From: Pseudooceanicola sp. HF7
Lineage (GTDB): Bacteria; Pseudomonadota; Alphaproteobacteria; Rhodobacterales; Rhodobacteraceae
Length of the DNA stretch: 64,000 nt
NCBI RefSeq assembly: GCF_011806405.1
Contig: NZ_JAATOW010000001.1
Span: 62,001-126,000 of the forward strand
Direction: 5' to 3'
In this document: positions 1 to 8,695 of the stretch, piece by piece
Position numbering within the stretch: position 1 is the first letter of the stretch
How the letters are laid out: each line of letters opens with the position of its first letter
Translations under genes and position numbers: made by a program
The notes under the pieces: model-generated
The model's input: only the letters and a program-made list of their open reading frames with translations
Database searches by the model: none
Told to the model about the DNA's origin: nothing

Positions 1-785
1 TGCTGGGCACGGACTACGTCTATCCCCGCACCACGAACAACATCCTGAACGCCTACCTGCAGGACAAGGGCATCGCGGAAGAGGACATCTTCGTCAACTA
101 CACCCCCTTCGGCCACTCTGACTGGTCCACCATCGTCTCCGACGTGGTCGAACTGGGTGCGGACGGCAAGAAGGTCGGCGTGATCTCCACGATCAACGGC
201 GATGCCAACGTCGGCTTCTACAAGGAACTCGCAGCCCAGGATATCTCGGCTGACGACATCCCCGTCGTCGCCTTCTCCGTGGGCGAGGAAGAGCTCTCCG
301 GCCTGGATACCTCCAACCTCGTGGGGCACCTGGCCGCCTGGAACTACTTCCAGTCCGCCGACACGCCCGAGAACGAGGAATTCATCGCCGCCTGGAAGGA
401 ATTCGCGGGCGAAGAGCGCGTGACCAACGACCCGATGGAAGCCCATTACATCGGCTTCAACATGTGGGTGAACGCGGTTGAGGAAGCCGGCACCACCGAT
501 ACCGACGCCGTAATCGAGGCAATGGTTGGCCAGACCTTCCCGAACCTCACGGGCGGCACGGCTGAAATGCTGCCGAACCACCACCTGACCAAGCCGGTGC
601 TCATCGGTGAGATCCTGGAAGACGGCCAGTTCGACATCATCTCCGAAACCGATCCGGTTCCGGGCGATGCATGGACCGACTTCCTGCCGGAATCCGCGGT
701 GCTCAAGTCCGACTGGGTCGAACTGGACTGCGGCATGTACAACACCGACACCGAGACCTGCGTCCAGCGCGAGTCCAACTACTGA
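1..785 (+). CDS. urtA: Urea ABC transporter substrate-binding protein, 3' part
   Basis: This is the C-terminal 260 residues of a periplasmic urea-binding protein; the signal peptide and first lobe lie outside the window. The visible part opens with LGTDYVYPRTTN, typical of UrtA in the leucine-binding-protein fold, and continues as a soluble two-lobe binding domain that ends in an acidic, Cys-containing tail. Identity rests mainly on context, because urtB, urtC, urtD and urtE follow in the same direction. The protein would deliver urea to the UrtBC channel for use as a nitrogen source. A general amide-binding protein is the main alternative, but the five-gene order strongly favours urea. Confidence 0.93.
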   Translation, partial: LGTDYVYPRTTNNILNAYLQDKGIAEEDIFVNYTPFGHSDWSTIVSDVVELGADGKKVGVISTINGDANVGFYKELAAQDISADDIPVVAFSVGEEELSGLDTSNLVGHLAAWNYFQSADTPENEEFIAAWKEFAGEERVTNDPMEAHYIGFNMWVNAVEEAGTTDTDAVIEAMVGQTFPNLTGGTAEMLPNHHLTKPVLIGEILEDGQFDIISETDPVPGDAWTDFLPESAVLKSDWVELDCGMYNTDTETCVQRESNY

Positions 786-792
786 TCGACAC

Positions 793-829
793 CGGGATCC
801 GGGGGGCCTGATGCGCGCCCCGGATCCCG
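793..829 (+). terminator. Intercistronic hairpin between urtA and urtB
   Basis: A perfect 12-bp inverted repeat (CGGGATCCGGGG paired with CCCCGGATCCCG) encloses a 13-nt loop 8 bases after the urtA stop. No T-run follows, so it is unlikely to be a full terminator. Such a structure could stabilise the urtA message or cause partial termination, giving more binding protein than permease. That role is inferred. Confidence 0.6.
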
Positions 830-908
830 CCCGATCCCCGCCTGGAGAGGGGGCGCTTCCCCCGCCCGGCGCTTTCTTCGGAACCACTTATTCCGCTTGC
901 AGGATCTT

Positions 909-2873
909 ATGATCAAAAGATTTTTTTTGGGTCTGACCCTCGTCCTCGGCACCGCATTGCCCGCGATCTCCACCGCCCAGGATGCAAGGTCCATTCAGCC
1001 GATCCTCCAGGACAACGCAGAGCTTCTTCTGGAAAGCTCGCGCCGGACGATCCAGCCCGCCATTGACGCCATCGCCGGCTCCGGGCTGCCCCAGGCGGTC
1101 TTCGTGCTGGAAACCTGGGCCAACCGCGACATGCAGATGCGCGAGGCCGATGGCACCTTCGTCAAGCTCACCCGCGATGGCGCCACCTACGCAGTGACGG
1201 ACCTGGATTCCGGCGCGGTGATCGAAACGCTGGAGGATGACGACGGCTTCGAACAGCTGCGCCCCAATTCCGGCATCCGCGCCCTGATCGCCGTGGCGCT
1301 GGTGCAGTTCCAGCTGTCCGATCCCGATCCGGCCAAGCGTAGCGACGCGCTGGATGCAATCGAACGCAACGGAGAGGCCTCTCACCTGGCGCCGCTGCGC
1401 GCCTCCATCGCCGGCGAACCCGATCCCGCCATCAAGGCGCGCAAGGAACGGCTGGAAACCCTGCTGACCATCCGCTTCGATGAAGATCCCGCGGCCCGTA
1501 TCGCGGCCATCGAAAGCGTCTCCGGCAGCCTCGACGTGACCGTGCGCGCCACGCTGAACCCGCTGGTCGCCACCACGATCCATGCCGGTACGGATATCCC
1601 GGCCAACCGCAATATCGCGCGGGAACTCAAGCCCGGCTCCGAGGCGCTCAGCCGCGTCGATGCCTATGCGCTGCTGGTCGACGAAGACCTTGCGCCGCCG
1701 CTTCTGGATGACAGCGATCTGCGCAACTCCCTGGCGGAGAACATCGTCGGCGATGCCGTGGGCGGCGTGCCCGTGGCAGAGCTGGACAGCCCGCAGGCCC
1801 GCACCCGCGCCTATGCCGCGTTGGTCAGCCAGGGCCTGGCCCAGCCCGCCGCCACCGAAGCCGAGATTGACGAGATCATCGACGACTTCGTCTATTACGC
1901 CACCTATGCCGAAGCCGATGCCAGCGTCACCGACGCGGCAGAGGACGCGCTGTCGGCCATCGATTTCAAGGTCGGTCTGAACCGCTTCATCGACCTGGTG
2001 CTGGATGCGCTCTCGCTTGGCTCGATCTACTTCCTTGCCGCCATCGGCCTGGCCATCACCTTCGGCGTCATGGGCGTGATCAACATGGCCCATGGCGAAT
2101 TCATCATGATGGGCGCCTATACCGGCTACGTGGTGCAGCAGGTGATCCCGAATTACACCGTGTCGATCCTTGTCGCGATCCCGATGGCCTTTGCCGTCAC
2201 CTTCGCCGCCGGGGTGGCGCTGGAACGGCTGGTGATCCGCTACCTCTATTCCCGCCCGCTCGAGACGCTGCTGGCCACCTTCGGCATCTCCATCGCGCTG
2301 CAGCAGCTGGCCAAGAACATCTTCGGCACCCAGGCGCGTCCGCTGACCTCGCCGGAATGGTTGGACGGCTCGCTGATCATCAACGACGTGGTGGGGATCT
2401 CCTATATCCGGATCGCCATCTTCGTGCTGGCGCTGATCTTCCTGGCGGTCTTCCTCTTCATCATGAAGAAGACGCGGCTGGGCCTGGAAACCCGCGCGGT
2501 GACCCAGAACCCGAAGATGGCCGCCTCCATGGGGATCAACCCCGAGTGGGTGAACATGCTGACCTTCGGCCTTGGCTCCGGCATTGCCGGCGTCGCGGGC
2601 GTGGCCATCGGGCTTTATGCCAAGGTGACCTCCGAACTGGGCCAGGACTATATCGTGCAGAGCTTCATGACCGTGGTCGTGGGCGGGGTCGGCAATATCT
2701 GGGGCACGCTGCTGGGGGCCACGATGATCGGCTTCCTGCAAAAGGGGATCGAATTCTTCAACCCCTCCAACACCCTGGCCGCACAGACCTACATGATCAT
2801 CTTCATCATCATCTTCATCCAGTTCCGCCCTCGGGGCATCATCGCCCTCAAGGGCCGCGCAGCAGGAGACTGA
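909..2873 (+). CDS. urtB: Urea ABC transporter permease UrtB with periplasmic N-terminal domain
   Basis: The 654-residue protein has two parts. Residues 1-23 form a signal peptide (MIKRFFLGLTLVLG, cleavage near STAQ). Residues about 24-350 are a soluble helical region typical of long UrtB proteins. From about residue 360 there is a LivH-type permease of 8 or so membrane segments, including GVINMAHGEFIMMGAYTG. It forms half of the inner-membrane urea channel with UrtC. An in-frame TTG at 897 would add four residues, but the ATG at 909 starts directly at the signal peptide and is preferred. It lies 124 bases after urtA. Confidence 0.95.
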   Translation: MIKRFFLGLTLVLGTALPAISTAQDARSIQPILQDNAELLLESSRRTIQPAIDAIAGSGLPQAVFVLETWANRDMQMREADGTFVKLTRDGATYAVTDLDSGAVIETLEDDDGFEQLRPNSGIRALIAVALVQFQLSDPDPAKRSDALDAIERNGEASHLAPLRASIAGEPDPAIKARKERLETLLTIRFDEDPAARIAAIESVSGSLDVTVRATLNPLVATTIHAGTDIPANRNIARELKPGSEALSRVDAYALLVDEDLAPPLLDDSDLRNSLAENIVGDAVGGVPVAELDSPQARTRAYAALVSQGLAQPAATEAEIDEIIDDFVYYATYAEADASVTDAAEDALSAIDFKVGLNRFIDLVLDALSLGSIYFLAAIGLAITFGVMGVINMAHGEFIMMGAYTGYVVQQVIPNYTVSILVAIPMAFAVTFAAGVALERLVIRYLYSRPLETLLATFGISIALQQLAKNIFGTQARPLTSPEWLDGSLIINDVVGISYIRIAIFVLALIFLAVFLFIMKKTRLGLETRAVTQNPKMAASMGINPEWVNMLTFGLGSGIAGVAGVAIGLYAKVTSELGQDYIVQSFMTVVVGGVGNIWGTLLGATMIGFLQKGIEFFNPSNTLAAQTYMIIFIIIFIQFRPRGIIALKGRAAGD

Positions 2874-2876
2874 CCC

Positions 2877-2969
2877 ATGATTATCCGTGGCAACCCCGCC
2901 AACCTCGATCGCCCGCCGATGCCCGTCGTCCAGGGCGGCAAATCCACCAACGTGACGCGGGACGATTGA
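2877..2969 (+). CDS. 30-residue small protein between urtB and urtC
   Basis: The ATG lies 3 bases after the urtB stop. A clear AGGAG Shine-Dalgarno (GCAGGAGAC) sits upstream, inside the end of urtB. The ORF encodes a Pro- and Asn-rich peptide beginning MIIRGNPANLDRPP and ending NVTRDD. It has no signal peptide, membrane segment or cysteine. I recognise no family. Close spacing and a good ribosome site suggest it is translated with the urea transporter. It could be a regulatory or assembly peptide, or a translational coupling device for urtC, which starts 82 bases later. Whether it is conserved is not known from this sequence. Confidence 0.6.
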   Translation: MIIRGNPANLDRPPMPVVQGGKSTNVTRDD

Positions 2970-3051
2970 CCCTTTCCGTGTTCCAGCGCAGCGACAAGGC
3001 ATCCCCGGGGGGCCGCGCGCCCCTTTCCAGCTCCGCCCCAAAGGCCAGGAC

Positions 3052-4281
3052 ATGAAGAACACCTTTATCTATCGAAACCCCTCGATCCTGATCTTCCTCG
3101 CCTGCCTGGCGATCTTCACCCTTGGCGTGACGCTGTTGTCCGAGGCGATGGGCACCGCCTTCCTGTCGACCTCCTTCGTCAAGACCCTGGGCAAGACGCT
3201 GTGCCTGTGCCTGATCGCCGTGGCGATGGACCTGGTCTGGGGCTACTGCGGGATCCTCAGCCTGGGGCATTTCGCCTTCTTTGGACTGGGCGGCTACATG
3301 ATCGGCATGTGGCTGATGTATGAACGCACGCGCCTGATCATCGTGGACTCCATGGCCGCCGCGACCATCCCGCCGACCCCGCAGGAGGTAACGGATGCCA
3401 TCGGGGGCCAGATCTTCGGCGTTGTCGGATCTTCCGAGTTTCCCCTGATCTGGACCTTCGCCCATTCGCTGACCCTTCAGCTGGCGATGGTGGTGATCGT
3501 GCCCGGCCTGCTGGCGCTGGTCTTCGGCTGGCTGGCCTTCCGCTCACGCGTGACCGGGGTGTACCTGTCGATCCTGACCCAGGCCATGACGCTGGCGCTC
3601 TCGCTCTACCTCTTCCAGAACGAAAGCGGGCTGCGCGGCAACAACGGCCTCTCGGGCCTGCAGAACCTGCCGGGGGTAGAGGCCAGCCAGGCCTTCGTGT
3701 CGATCTGGTTCTTCTGGGCCTCGGCCTTCGCACTTGGCGCGGGCTACCTGCTCTGTGCCTGGGTGGTCTCGGGCAAGTTCGGCTCCGTCGTGCGCGGCAT
3801 CCGCGATGACGAGGCCCGCGTGCGCTTCCTTGGCTACTCGGTCGAAGGCTACAAGCTCTTCATCTTCACCTTCACCGCCATCATCGCCGGCGTGGCGGGT
3901 GCGCTTTACTACCCGCAGGCGGGGATCATCAACCCGGGCGAGGTCGCGCCCATCGCCTCGATCTACCTGGCGGTCTGGGTCGCCATCGGCGGGCGCGGGC
4001 GGCTTTACGGGGCGGTGATCGGCGCCGCGCTCGTCTCGCTCATCTCGACCTGGTTCACCGGTGGGCTGGTGCCCTCGGTGCCGCTGGGCTTTTACACCAT
4101 CGACTGGGTGGACTGGTGGCTGGTGCTGCTGGGGCTCAGCTTTGTGCTGGTCACGCTCTTTGCACCCAAGGGCATCGGCGGGCTGTTCGATTACTTCGGT
4201 CATCGCCTGGCGCCCGAGCGCCACGGCGCGGACTACGGGCCTGACAAGGGGTTCCTGCGGCAAGAGGAGGGTCAGGACTGA
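3052..4281 (+). CDS. urtC: Urea ABC transporter permease UrtC
   Basis: A 409-residue LivM-type permease with about ten hydrophobic segments and the family motif DLVWGYCGILSLGHFAFFGLG near residues 60-80. The later EAA-like loop GSVVRGIRDDEARVRFLGY should contact the ATPases. It pairs with UrtB to form the urea channel. The start ATG follows CCAGGAC and begins MKNTFIYRNPS. The stop overlaps the urtD start by one base (TGATG), so the two are translationally coupled. Length and motifs are normal for the family. Confidence 0.95.
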   Translation: MKNTFIYRNPSILIFLACLAIFTLGVTLLSEAMGTAFLSTSFVKTLGKTLCLCLIAVAMDLVWGYCGILSLGHFAFFGLGGYMIGMWLMYERTRLIIVDSMAAATIPPTPQEVTDAIGGQIFGVVGSSEFPLIWTFAHSLTLQLAMVVIVPGLLALVFGWLAFRSRVTGVYLSILTQAMTLALSLYLFQNESGLRGNNGLSGLQNLPGVEASQAFVSIWFFWASAFALGAGYLLCAWVVSGKFGSVVRGIRDDEARVRFLGYSVEGYKLFIFTFTAIIAGVAGALYYPQAGIINPGEVAPIASIYLAVWVAIGGRGRLYGAVIGAALVSLISTWFTGGLVPSVPLGFYTIDWVDWWLVLLGLSFVLVTLFAPKGIGGLFDYFGHRLAPERHGADYGPDKGFLRQEEGQD

Positions 4282-5021
4282 TGGCCACGCTACTTGAGGT
4301 CTCCGGCATCTCCGTCACCTTCGACGGCTACAGGGCCATCCGCAACCTGTCCTTCTCCATCGGGGAACGGGAGCTGCGCGCGATCATCGGGCCTAACGGC
4401 GCGGGCAAGACCACCTTCATGGATATCGTCACCGGCAAGACCAAGCCCGACGAGGGCCGCGTGATCTGGGGCGAGATGTCGCGCAACCTGCTGAAGATGA
4501 ACGAGGCAAAGATCGCCCAGGCGGGCCTGGGCCGCAAGTTCCAGCGCCCCACGGTCTTCGAGGACCAGACGGTAGAGGACAACCTGATGATGGCGCTGAA
4601 GAACCCGCGCGGGGCCTTTCCCTGCCTGTTCTTCCGCCCCGCCTTCAAGGACCGCGCCAAGGTGGAGGAGCTTGCCTCCGAGGTTGGCCTGTCCGACGCG
4701 CTGTCCCGCAAGTCGGGCGAGCTGTCCCACGGCCAGAAGCAATGGCTGGAAATCGGCATGCTGCTGGCCCAGGAACCCCGGCTGATGCTGGTGGATGAAC
4801 CGGCCGCCGGCATGACCCTGGCGGAACGCGAACATACCACCGACCTGCTGGTGAACCTCGCCAAGACCCGCGCGGTCGTGGTGGTGGAACACGACATGGA
4901 GTTCGTCCGCCGCCTGAACTGCAAGGTCACCGTGCTGCACGAAGGCTCTGTCCTGGCAGAGGGCAGCCTGGATCATGTCACCAAGGACCCGCGGGTCATC
5001 GAAGTCTATCTGGGGCGCTGA
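4281..5021 (+). CDS. urtD: Urea ABC transporter ATP-binding protein UrtD
   Basis: A 246-residue LivG-type ATPase. The Walker A motif GPNGAGKT is at residues 37-44, the signature LSHGQ is at 148-152, and Walker B LMLVDEP follows shortly after. The H-loop is in VVVEHDMEFV. LSHGQ instead of LSGGQ is usual for UrtD. It energises urea import together with UrtE. Its start shares a base with the urtC stop, and urtE follows after a 2-base gap, so the operon is tightly coupled. Confidence 0.96.
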   Translation: MATLLEVSGISVTFDGYRAIRNLSFSIGERELRAIIGPNGAGKTTFMDIVTGKTKPDEGRVIWGEMSRNLLKMNEAKIAQAGLGRKFQRPTVFEDQTVEDNLMMALKNPRGAFPCLFFRPAFKDRAKVEELASEVGLSDALSRKSGELSHGQKQWLEIGMLLAQEPRLMLVDEPAAGMTLAEREHTTDLLVNLAKTRAVVVVEHDMEFVRRLNCKVTVLHEGSVLAEGSLDHVTKDPRVIEVYLGR

Positions 5022-5023
5022 GC

Positions 5024-5719
5024 ATGCTGAACGTTGAAGGCCTGACATTGCATTACGGCCAGAGCCAGATCCTGAACGGGATCGACCTGGAGGCGCACAC
5101 GGGGCAGGTCACCTGCATCATGGGCACGAACGGGGTGGGCAAGACATCGCTGCTGAAGGCGATCTCTGGCACGCATCCGCGCTCGGCTGGGACCATGCGG
5201 CTGGACGGCGAGGACCTGGGACGGATGCCGGCGCACCAGCTGGCCCACAAGGGCATCGGCTACGTGCCGCAGGGGCGGATGATCTTTCCGCTGCTGACGG
5301 TGGAAGAGAACATGCAGACGGCCTTTGCCTGCCTGCCGAAGTCCGAGCACCACATCCCCGACGAGATCTACGAGCTTTTCCCGATCCTGAAGGACTTCCT
5401 GCATCGGCGCGGCGGGGACCTGTCCGGTGGCCAGCAGCAGCAGCTGGCGATTGCCCGGGCGATGCTGACCAAGCCCAAGCTTCTGCTGCTGGACGAGCCG
5501 ACCGAGGGCATCCAGCCCAATATCATCCAGCAGATCGGCCGGGTGATCGAATACCTGCGCGACAAGGGCGACATGGCGATCATCCTGGTCGAGCAGTATT
5601 TCGAATTCGCCTATGCGCTGGCGGACCGTTTCTACGTGATGCGGCGCGGGGCGGTGACGGCCTCGGGCACCAAGAGCGATCTGACCAAGGAAGAGCTGAT
5701 GGCGGAAGTGTCTGTCTGA
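5024..5719 (+). CDS. urtE: Urea ABC transporter ATP-binding protein UrtE
   Basis: A 231-residue LivF-type ATPase. Walker A GTNGVGKT is at residues 34-41, LSGGQQQQLAIARA is near 133, and Walker B LLLLDEPTEGIQPN follows. The EGIQPNII sequence is typical of UrtE. It completes the heterodimeric ATPase of the urea importer. It is the last gene of the operon; a GC-rich hairpin lies 24 bases downstream, and the next gene, dtd, is convergent. Confidence 0.96.
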   Translation: MLNVEGLTLHYGQSQILNGIDLEAHTGQVTCIMGTNGVGKTSLLKAISGTHPRSAGTMRLDGEDLGRMPAHQLAHKGIGYVPQGRMIFPLLTVEENMQTAFACLPKSEHHIPDEIYELFPILKDFLHRRGGDLSGGQQQQLAIARAMLTKPKLLLLDEPTEGIQPNIIQQIGRVIEYLRDKGDMAIILVEQYFEFAYALADRFYVMRRGAVTASGTKSDLTKEELMAEVSV

Positions 5720-5742
5720 GCACCTTGGCTGACAGGGCAGAA

Positions 5743-5759
5743 GGGGGGCGCCGCCCCCC
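5743..5759 (+). terminator. GC hairpin after urtE
   Basis: A GGGGGGC / GCCCCCC stem with a 3-nt loop lies 24 bases after the urtE stop. It is followed, after about 24 bases, by a conserved repeat that carries GAAGTATTT. It probably ends the urt transcript, although no direct U-tract follows the stem. Confidence 0.45.
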
Positions 5760-5782
5760 TCGCGCTGGCGCGCTCACCCCCT

Positions 5783-5805
5783 GAAGTATTTCCGGCCAGA
5801 TGAAG
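5783..5805 (+). repeat. Copy A of the 23-bp dispersed repeat
   Basis: The sequence is GAAGTATTTCC followed by GGCCAGATGAAG. The same 23 bp occur, reverse-complemented and exact, at 41786-41808, and with two changes at 41621-41643. Similarity extends a few bases on each side (C-run before, GGGGATC after). This copy sits between the convergent urtE and dtd genes. Confidence 0.8.
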
Positions 5806-5809
5806 GGGA

Positions 5810-6247
5810 TCAGCTTTCGATCCAGATGGTGATCGGACCGTCATTGGTGAGGGTGACCTGCATGTCGGCGCCGAAGCGGCCGGTTTCGACCGGCAGTCCC
5901 TCGGCGGCGAGGGCGCGGGCGAAGTGTTCGTAGAGCGCGCGGCCTTCCTCGGGCGGGGCGGCGCTGGAAAAGCCGGGCCGGTTGCCGCGCGAGGTATCGG
6001 CGGCCAGGGTGAACTGGCTGACCACCAGGGCGGAGCCGCCGACATCCCTGATCGAGAGGTTCATCTTGCCCGCCGCATCCTCGAAGATGCGCTGCTTGGC
6101 GATCCGGGTGGCCAGTTTCTCGGCCTCTGCGGTGGTATCGCCGCGCATGGCGCAGACCAGGATCATCAGACCCTTGCCGCAGCGCCCCACGACTTGCTGG
6201 TCGATGGCGACCTCGGCCCCCGTCACCCTTTGCAATAGTGCCCGCAT
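5810..6247 (-). CDS. dtd: D-aminoacyl-tRNA deacylase
   Basis: A 145-residue cytosolic enzyme that hydrolyses D-aminoacyl-tRNAs, and glycine mischarged on tRNA-Ala, so protecting translation. It starts [13 protein letters not shown]. It contains the invariant SQFTLAAD motif and the C-terminal cross-subunit motif in the form NDGPIT (usual NxGPVT). Length matches the family exactly. It is transcribed toward urtE. Confidence 0.96.
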   Translation of the reverse strand: MRALLQRVTGAEVAIDQQVVGRCGKGLMILVCAMRGDTTAEAEKLATRIAKQRIFEDAAGKMNLSIRDVGGSALVVSQFTLAADTSRGNRPGFSSAAPPEEGRALYEHFARALAAEGLPVETGRFGADMQVTLTNDGPITIWIES

Positions 6248-6322
6248 CCCTGTCTCCGTTCTCTGGCTGGTTCTTGGGGCAGGCTAGGGCGGAGCGCGGG
6301 GCGGGGCAAGCAACTGGCCGGC

Positions 6323-7276
6323 CTAGCTGGGGCCGCCGCCCATGAGCTCCTGGGCGATGGTCTGCACCATGGGGCGGGCCTCTGGCAGGGACATGCCGGG
6401 CGAGAGGCGGGGATCGTAGAGCATCTTCAGCATCAGCTCGTCCTGGCTGGTGAGCAGGGCGAATTCCATGTCGTCGTTGAAGATCGAGGGGCGTGCGGTG
6501 CTGTCGTTGCGCAGGCCAAGCCCCTGAGCCAGTTCCTCGTGGATGCAGGCCATGCGCATCAGGGGGGGATGTTCGGCGCGGATGATCGCCACCGCCTGGT
6601 CGTAGACCTCGCTGCCGGGGGCGGCAAAGCCCAGCACCAGGCAATGCACGCCGATGGGCAGGTTGCGCAGCTGGCGTTCGGTGGCAGCGGGCAGGGCGGG
6701 GAAACGGGTCTTGAGGTCCGCGATGGCGGCGGGGCGATCGGCCTCGTCCAGGATCAGGACCAGGAAGTTGGCCTCCGTGCGGCTCATGCGGATGTCATGG
6801 CCGGTCAGCTTGTTCAGCCGCTCCACGTAATGGGCGACGGCCTTGCGATCGCGCGCCTGCACGGCTTTCGGAACCGCCTCTCCGAAGCGGAGGGAGACGC
6901 GCACGGGCACCGTCCAGCGACGCAGGAGGTCGGCCTTGTCCGCGCCGACGAGATGTTCGTCGTGAAAGGCCACCTTCTCGAAATTGCGCACCAGGTCCTG
7001 GGTGTCGAAAGTGGAATCCGGGCCGCCGCCATCGACCCGCAGCAACCCGCGCACCAGCGCATCCTCCTGCTGGCGGGCGTAATAGGCCAGCAAGACCTTG
7101 TCCCGATGGGCGTTGGGATCGACCGTCACCCGTGGGGCGGGGGGTACGGGGCGGGGCGCCTCACTGGGGGCGAGATCGGAGCCGAGGATCCCCTCGCAGC
7201 CAGCAAGGGCCAAGAGCAGCACGAGCGGCAGGGCGCGCCGGGCTGCGTGACGCCAGCCTGAGGCCACCTGGACCAT
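6323..7276 (-). CDS. DUF2927 lipoprotein
   Basis: A 317-residue predicted lipoprotein. A hydrophobic segment ends in the lipobox LALAGC, followed by a Pro-rich linker and then a domain that matches my knowledge of DUF2927. That domain contains the HEELAQGLGL motif near the C-terminus, which resembles a metalloprotease HExxx segment but lacks a second histidine at the usual place. I chose the ATG at 7276 because AAGGCGGGT precedes it and it gives a normal lipoprotein signal; earlier starts at 7291 and 7339 are possible. Function is unknown, probably at the periplasmic face. Confidence 0.75.
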   Translation of the reverse strand: MVQVASGWRHAARRALPLVLLLALAGCEGILGSDLAPSEAPRPVPPAPRVTVDPNAHRDKVLLAYYARQQEDALVRGLLRVDGGGPDSTFDTQDLVRNFEKVAFHDEHLVGADKADLLRRWTVPVRVSLRFGEAVPKAVQARDRKAVAHYVERLNKLTGHDIRMSRTEANFLVLILDEADRPAAIADLKTRFPALPAATERQLRNLPIGVHCLVLGFAAPGSEVYDQAVAIIRAEHPPLMRMACIHEELAQGLGLRNDSTARPSIFNDDMEFALLTSQDELMLKMLYDPRLSPGMSLPEARPMVQTIAQELMGGGPS

Positions 7277-7433
7277 ACCCGCCTTGACCATGGGCCTGCC
7301 CGGATGACCGGGCCAGGGAAGCCGCCGCCCTTTTTGCATGATCGTCTTTCATCCATCCTCTTTGCTGCGGGCGTTTGGCCGGGCCCGGACGACCGGGATC
7401 GGCGCGCGCCCCAGGTCGGCTCTGCCGGTCGCT

Positions 7434-8690
7434 CTATCTGTCGCGCCCTTCCGAGCCCCGCACCGCCTCATCCGCGGGCCGGTCCAGCCGGCTGCCCTGG
7501 GAGCGGGCCGCGGACAGCGCGCTGCGCAGGTCGGCCTCCATCTGCTTGAGGTCCTCCTCCGCCGCGGCGCGCCGGGCCTTGCCCTGGTCGGCGATGGACA
7601 GGCTGTCCTCGATCGTGGCGATCAGCTCTGCATTGGCCTCGCGCACTGCCTCGATGTCGAAGACGCCGCGCTCTGCCTCTTCGCGCACGTTGCGGTTGGT
7701 CTGGCGCAGGGCGCGGGCATTGCCGGTCAGCAGCTCGTTCGTCAGGTCGCTGGCCGCCTTCACCGCCCCCGCCGCCTCTGCGGTGCGCTGCAGGGTCAGG
7801 GTCTGGGCCAGCTGGCTTTCCCAGAGCGGCACGGTGTTGATCAGGGTCGAGCTGATGCGCGTCACCAGGCTCTTGTCGTTCTCCTGCACCAGCCGGATGG
7901 AGGGCAGGGACTGCATCGTCACCTGCCGCGTGAGCTTGAGGTCATGCACCCGGCGGTCCAGGTCATCGCGCGCCGCGCGCAGGTCATGCAGGGCCTGGGC
8001 CGCCAGGGGTTTGTCCTCTTCCCGGGTGGCGGCCAGGGTGGCCTCTGCCTCCGGAATGGCGCTGCGGTCCAGCTCTGCCAGCCGGGCGCTGCCGGCGGCG
8101 ATGTAAAGCGCCAGCGCCTCGTAGAAGCCCAAGGTCTTTTCATAGAGCTTGTCGAGCGCGCGGATATCCTTCAGCAGGCGGTGTTCATGGGCCAGCAGAT
8201 CATCGGTGATCCGGTCGACCTGCTCCTGCAGCCCTTCGAAACGGGCGGTGAAGCGGGCCAGGGGGGCGGCACGTCCGCTCAGCCGGTCCCAGAGCGAGCG
8301 GTCCCGCTTCAGGTCGACTTCAGAAACGGAAAAGCCGCGGATGGCGCTGACGATCTCGCGCAGGCTGTCCCCGGCGGGGCCGGCATCCTTGTTGCGCACG
8401 TCGGCCAGCATCGCCTGGCTGATCTCCTGCAACTCGCTCTGCGCGCCGGAGCCGAAGCTCATGATGGAGGTCGCATCCTCCAGGTCGATCTCCTCCATCA
8501 GCGCGCGGACCTCGGGGCTGAGGGCGGCGTCCTCGGGGGCGTATTCCGTGGGCGAGGGTTCGGGCAGCTCCAGCTCCGCGACCTCTTCGACAAGGGCGCG
8601 GGATTGCTCGGCCCGGGTGCGCGTGCCCGTCCGGTCCGGTCTGTCTGAAAGGGGCGTGTCTGAAACGGGCCTGTCTGAATCGCTTGGCAT
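7434..8690 (-). CDS. TelA/KlaA-family toxic anion resistance protein
   Basis: A 418-residue, largely helical, coiled-coil-rich soluble protein of the TelA family, with typical stretches such as ESQLAQTLTLQRTAEAAGAV. The family was named for tellurite resistance but is often part of general envelope or stress modules. It starts 5 bases after the XpaC-like gene. I prefer the ATG at 8690 to a TTG at 8699, because the AGGTGGA ribosome site is too close to the TTG. Together with the next two genes it forms a three-gene operon. The direct substrate is unknown. Confidence 0.85.
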   Translation of the reverse strand: MPSDSDRPVSDTPLSDRPDRTGTRTRAEQSRALVEEVAELELPEPSPTEYAPEDAALSPEVRALMEEIDLEDATSIMSFGSGAQSELQEISQAMLADVRNKDAGPAGDSLREIVSAIRGFSVSEVDLKRDRSLWDRLSGRAAPLARFTARFEGLQEQVDRITDDLLAHEHRLLKDIRALDKLYEKTLGFYEALALYIAAGSARLAELDRSAIPEAEATLAATREEDKPLAAQALHDLRAARDDLDRRVHDLKLTRQVTMQSLPSIRLVQENDKSLVTRISSTLINTVPLWESQLAQTLTLQRTAEAAGAVKAASDLTNELLTGNARALRQTNRNVREEAERGVFDIEAVREANAELIATIEDSLSIADQGKARRAAAEEDLKQMEADLRSALSAARSQGSRLDRPADEAVRGSEGRDR

Positions 8691-8695
8691 CTCTG

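Noticed and set aside
888-3062. Long minus-strand open frame of 724 codons opposite urtB
   Set aside because: It is antisense to a clear permease, rich in His/Gly/Arg from complement of codons, and has no family features.
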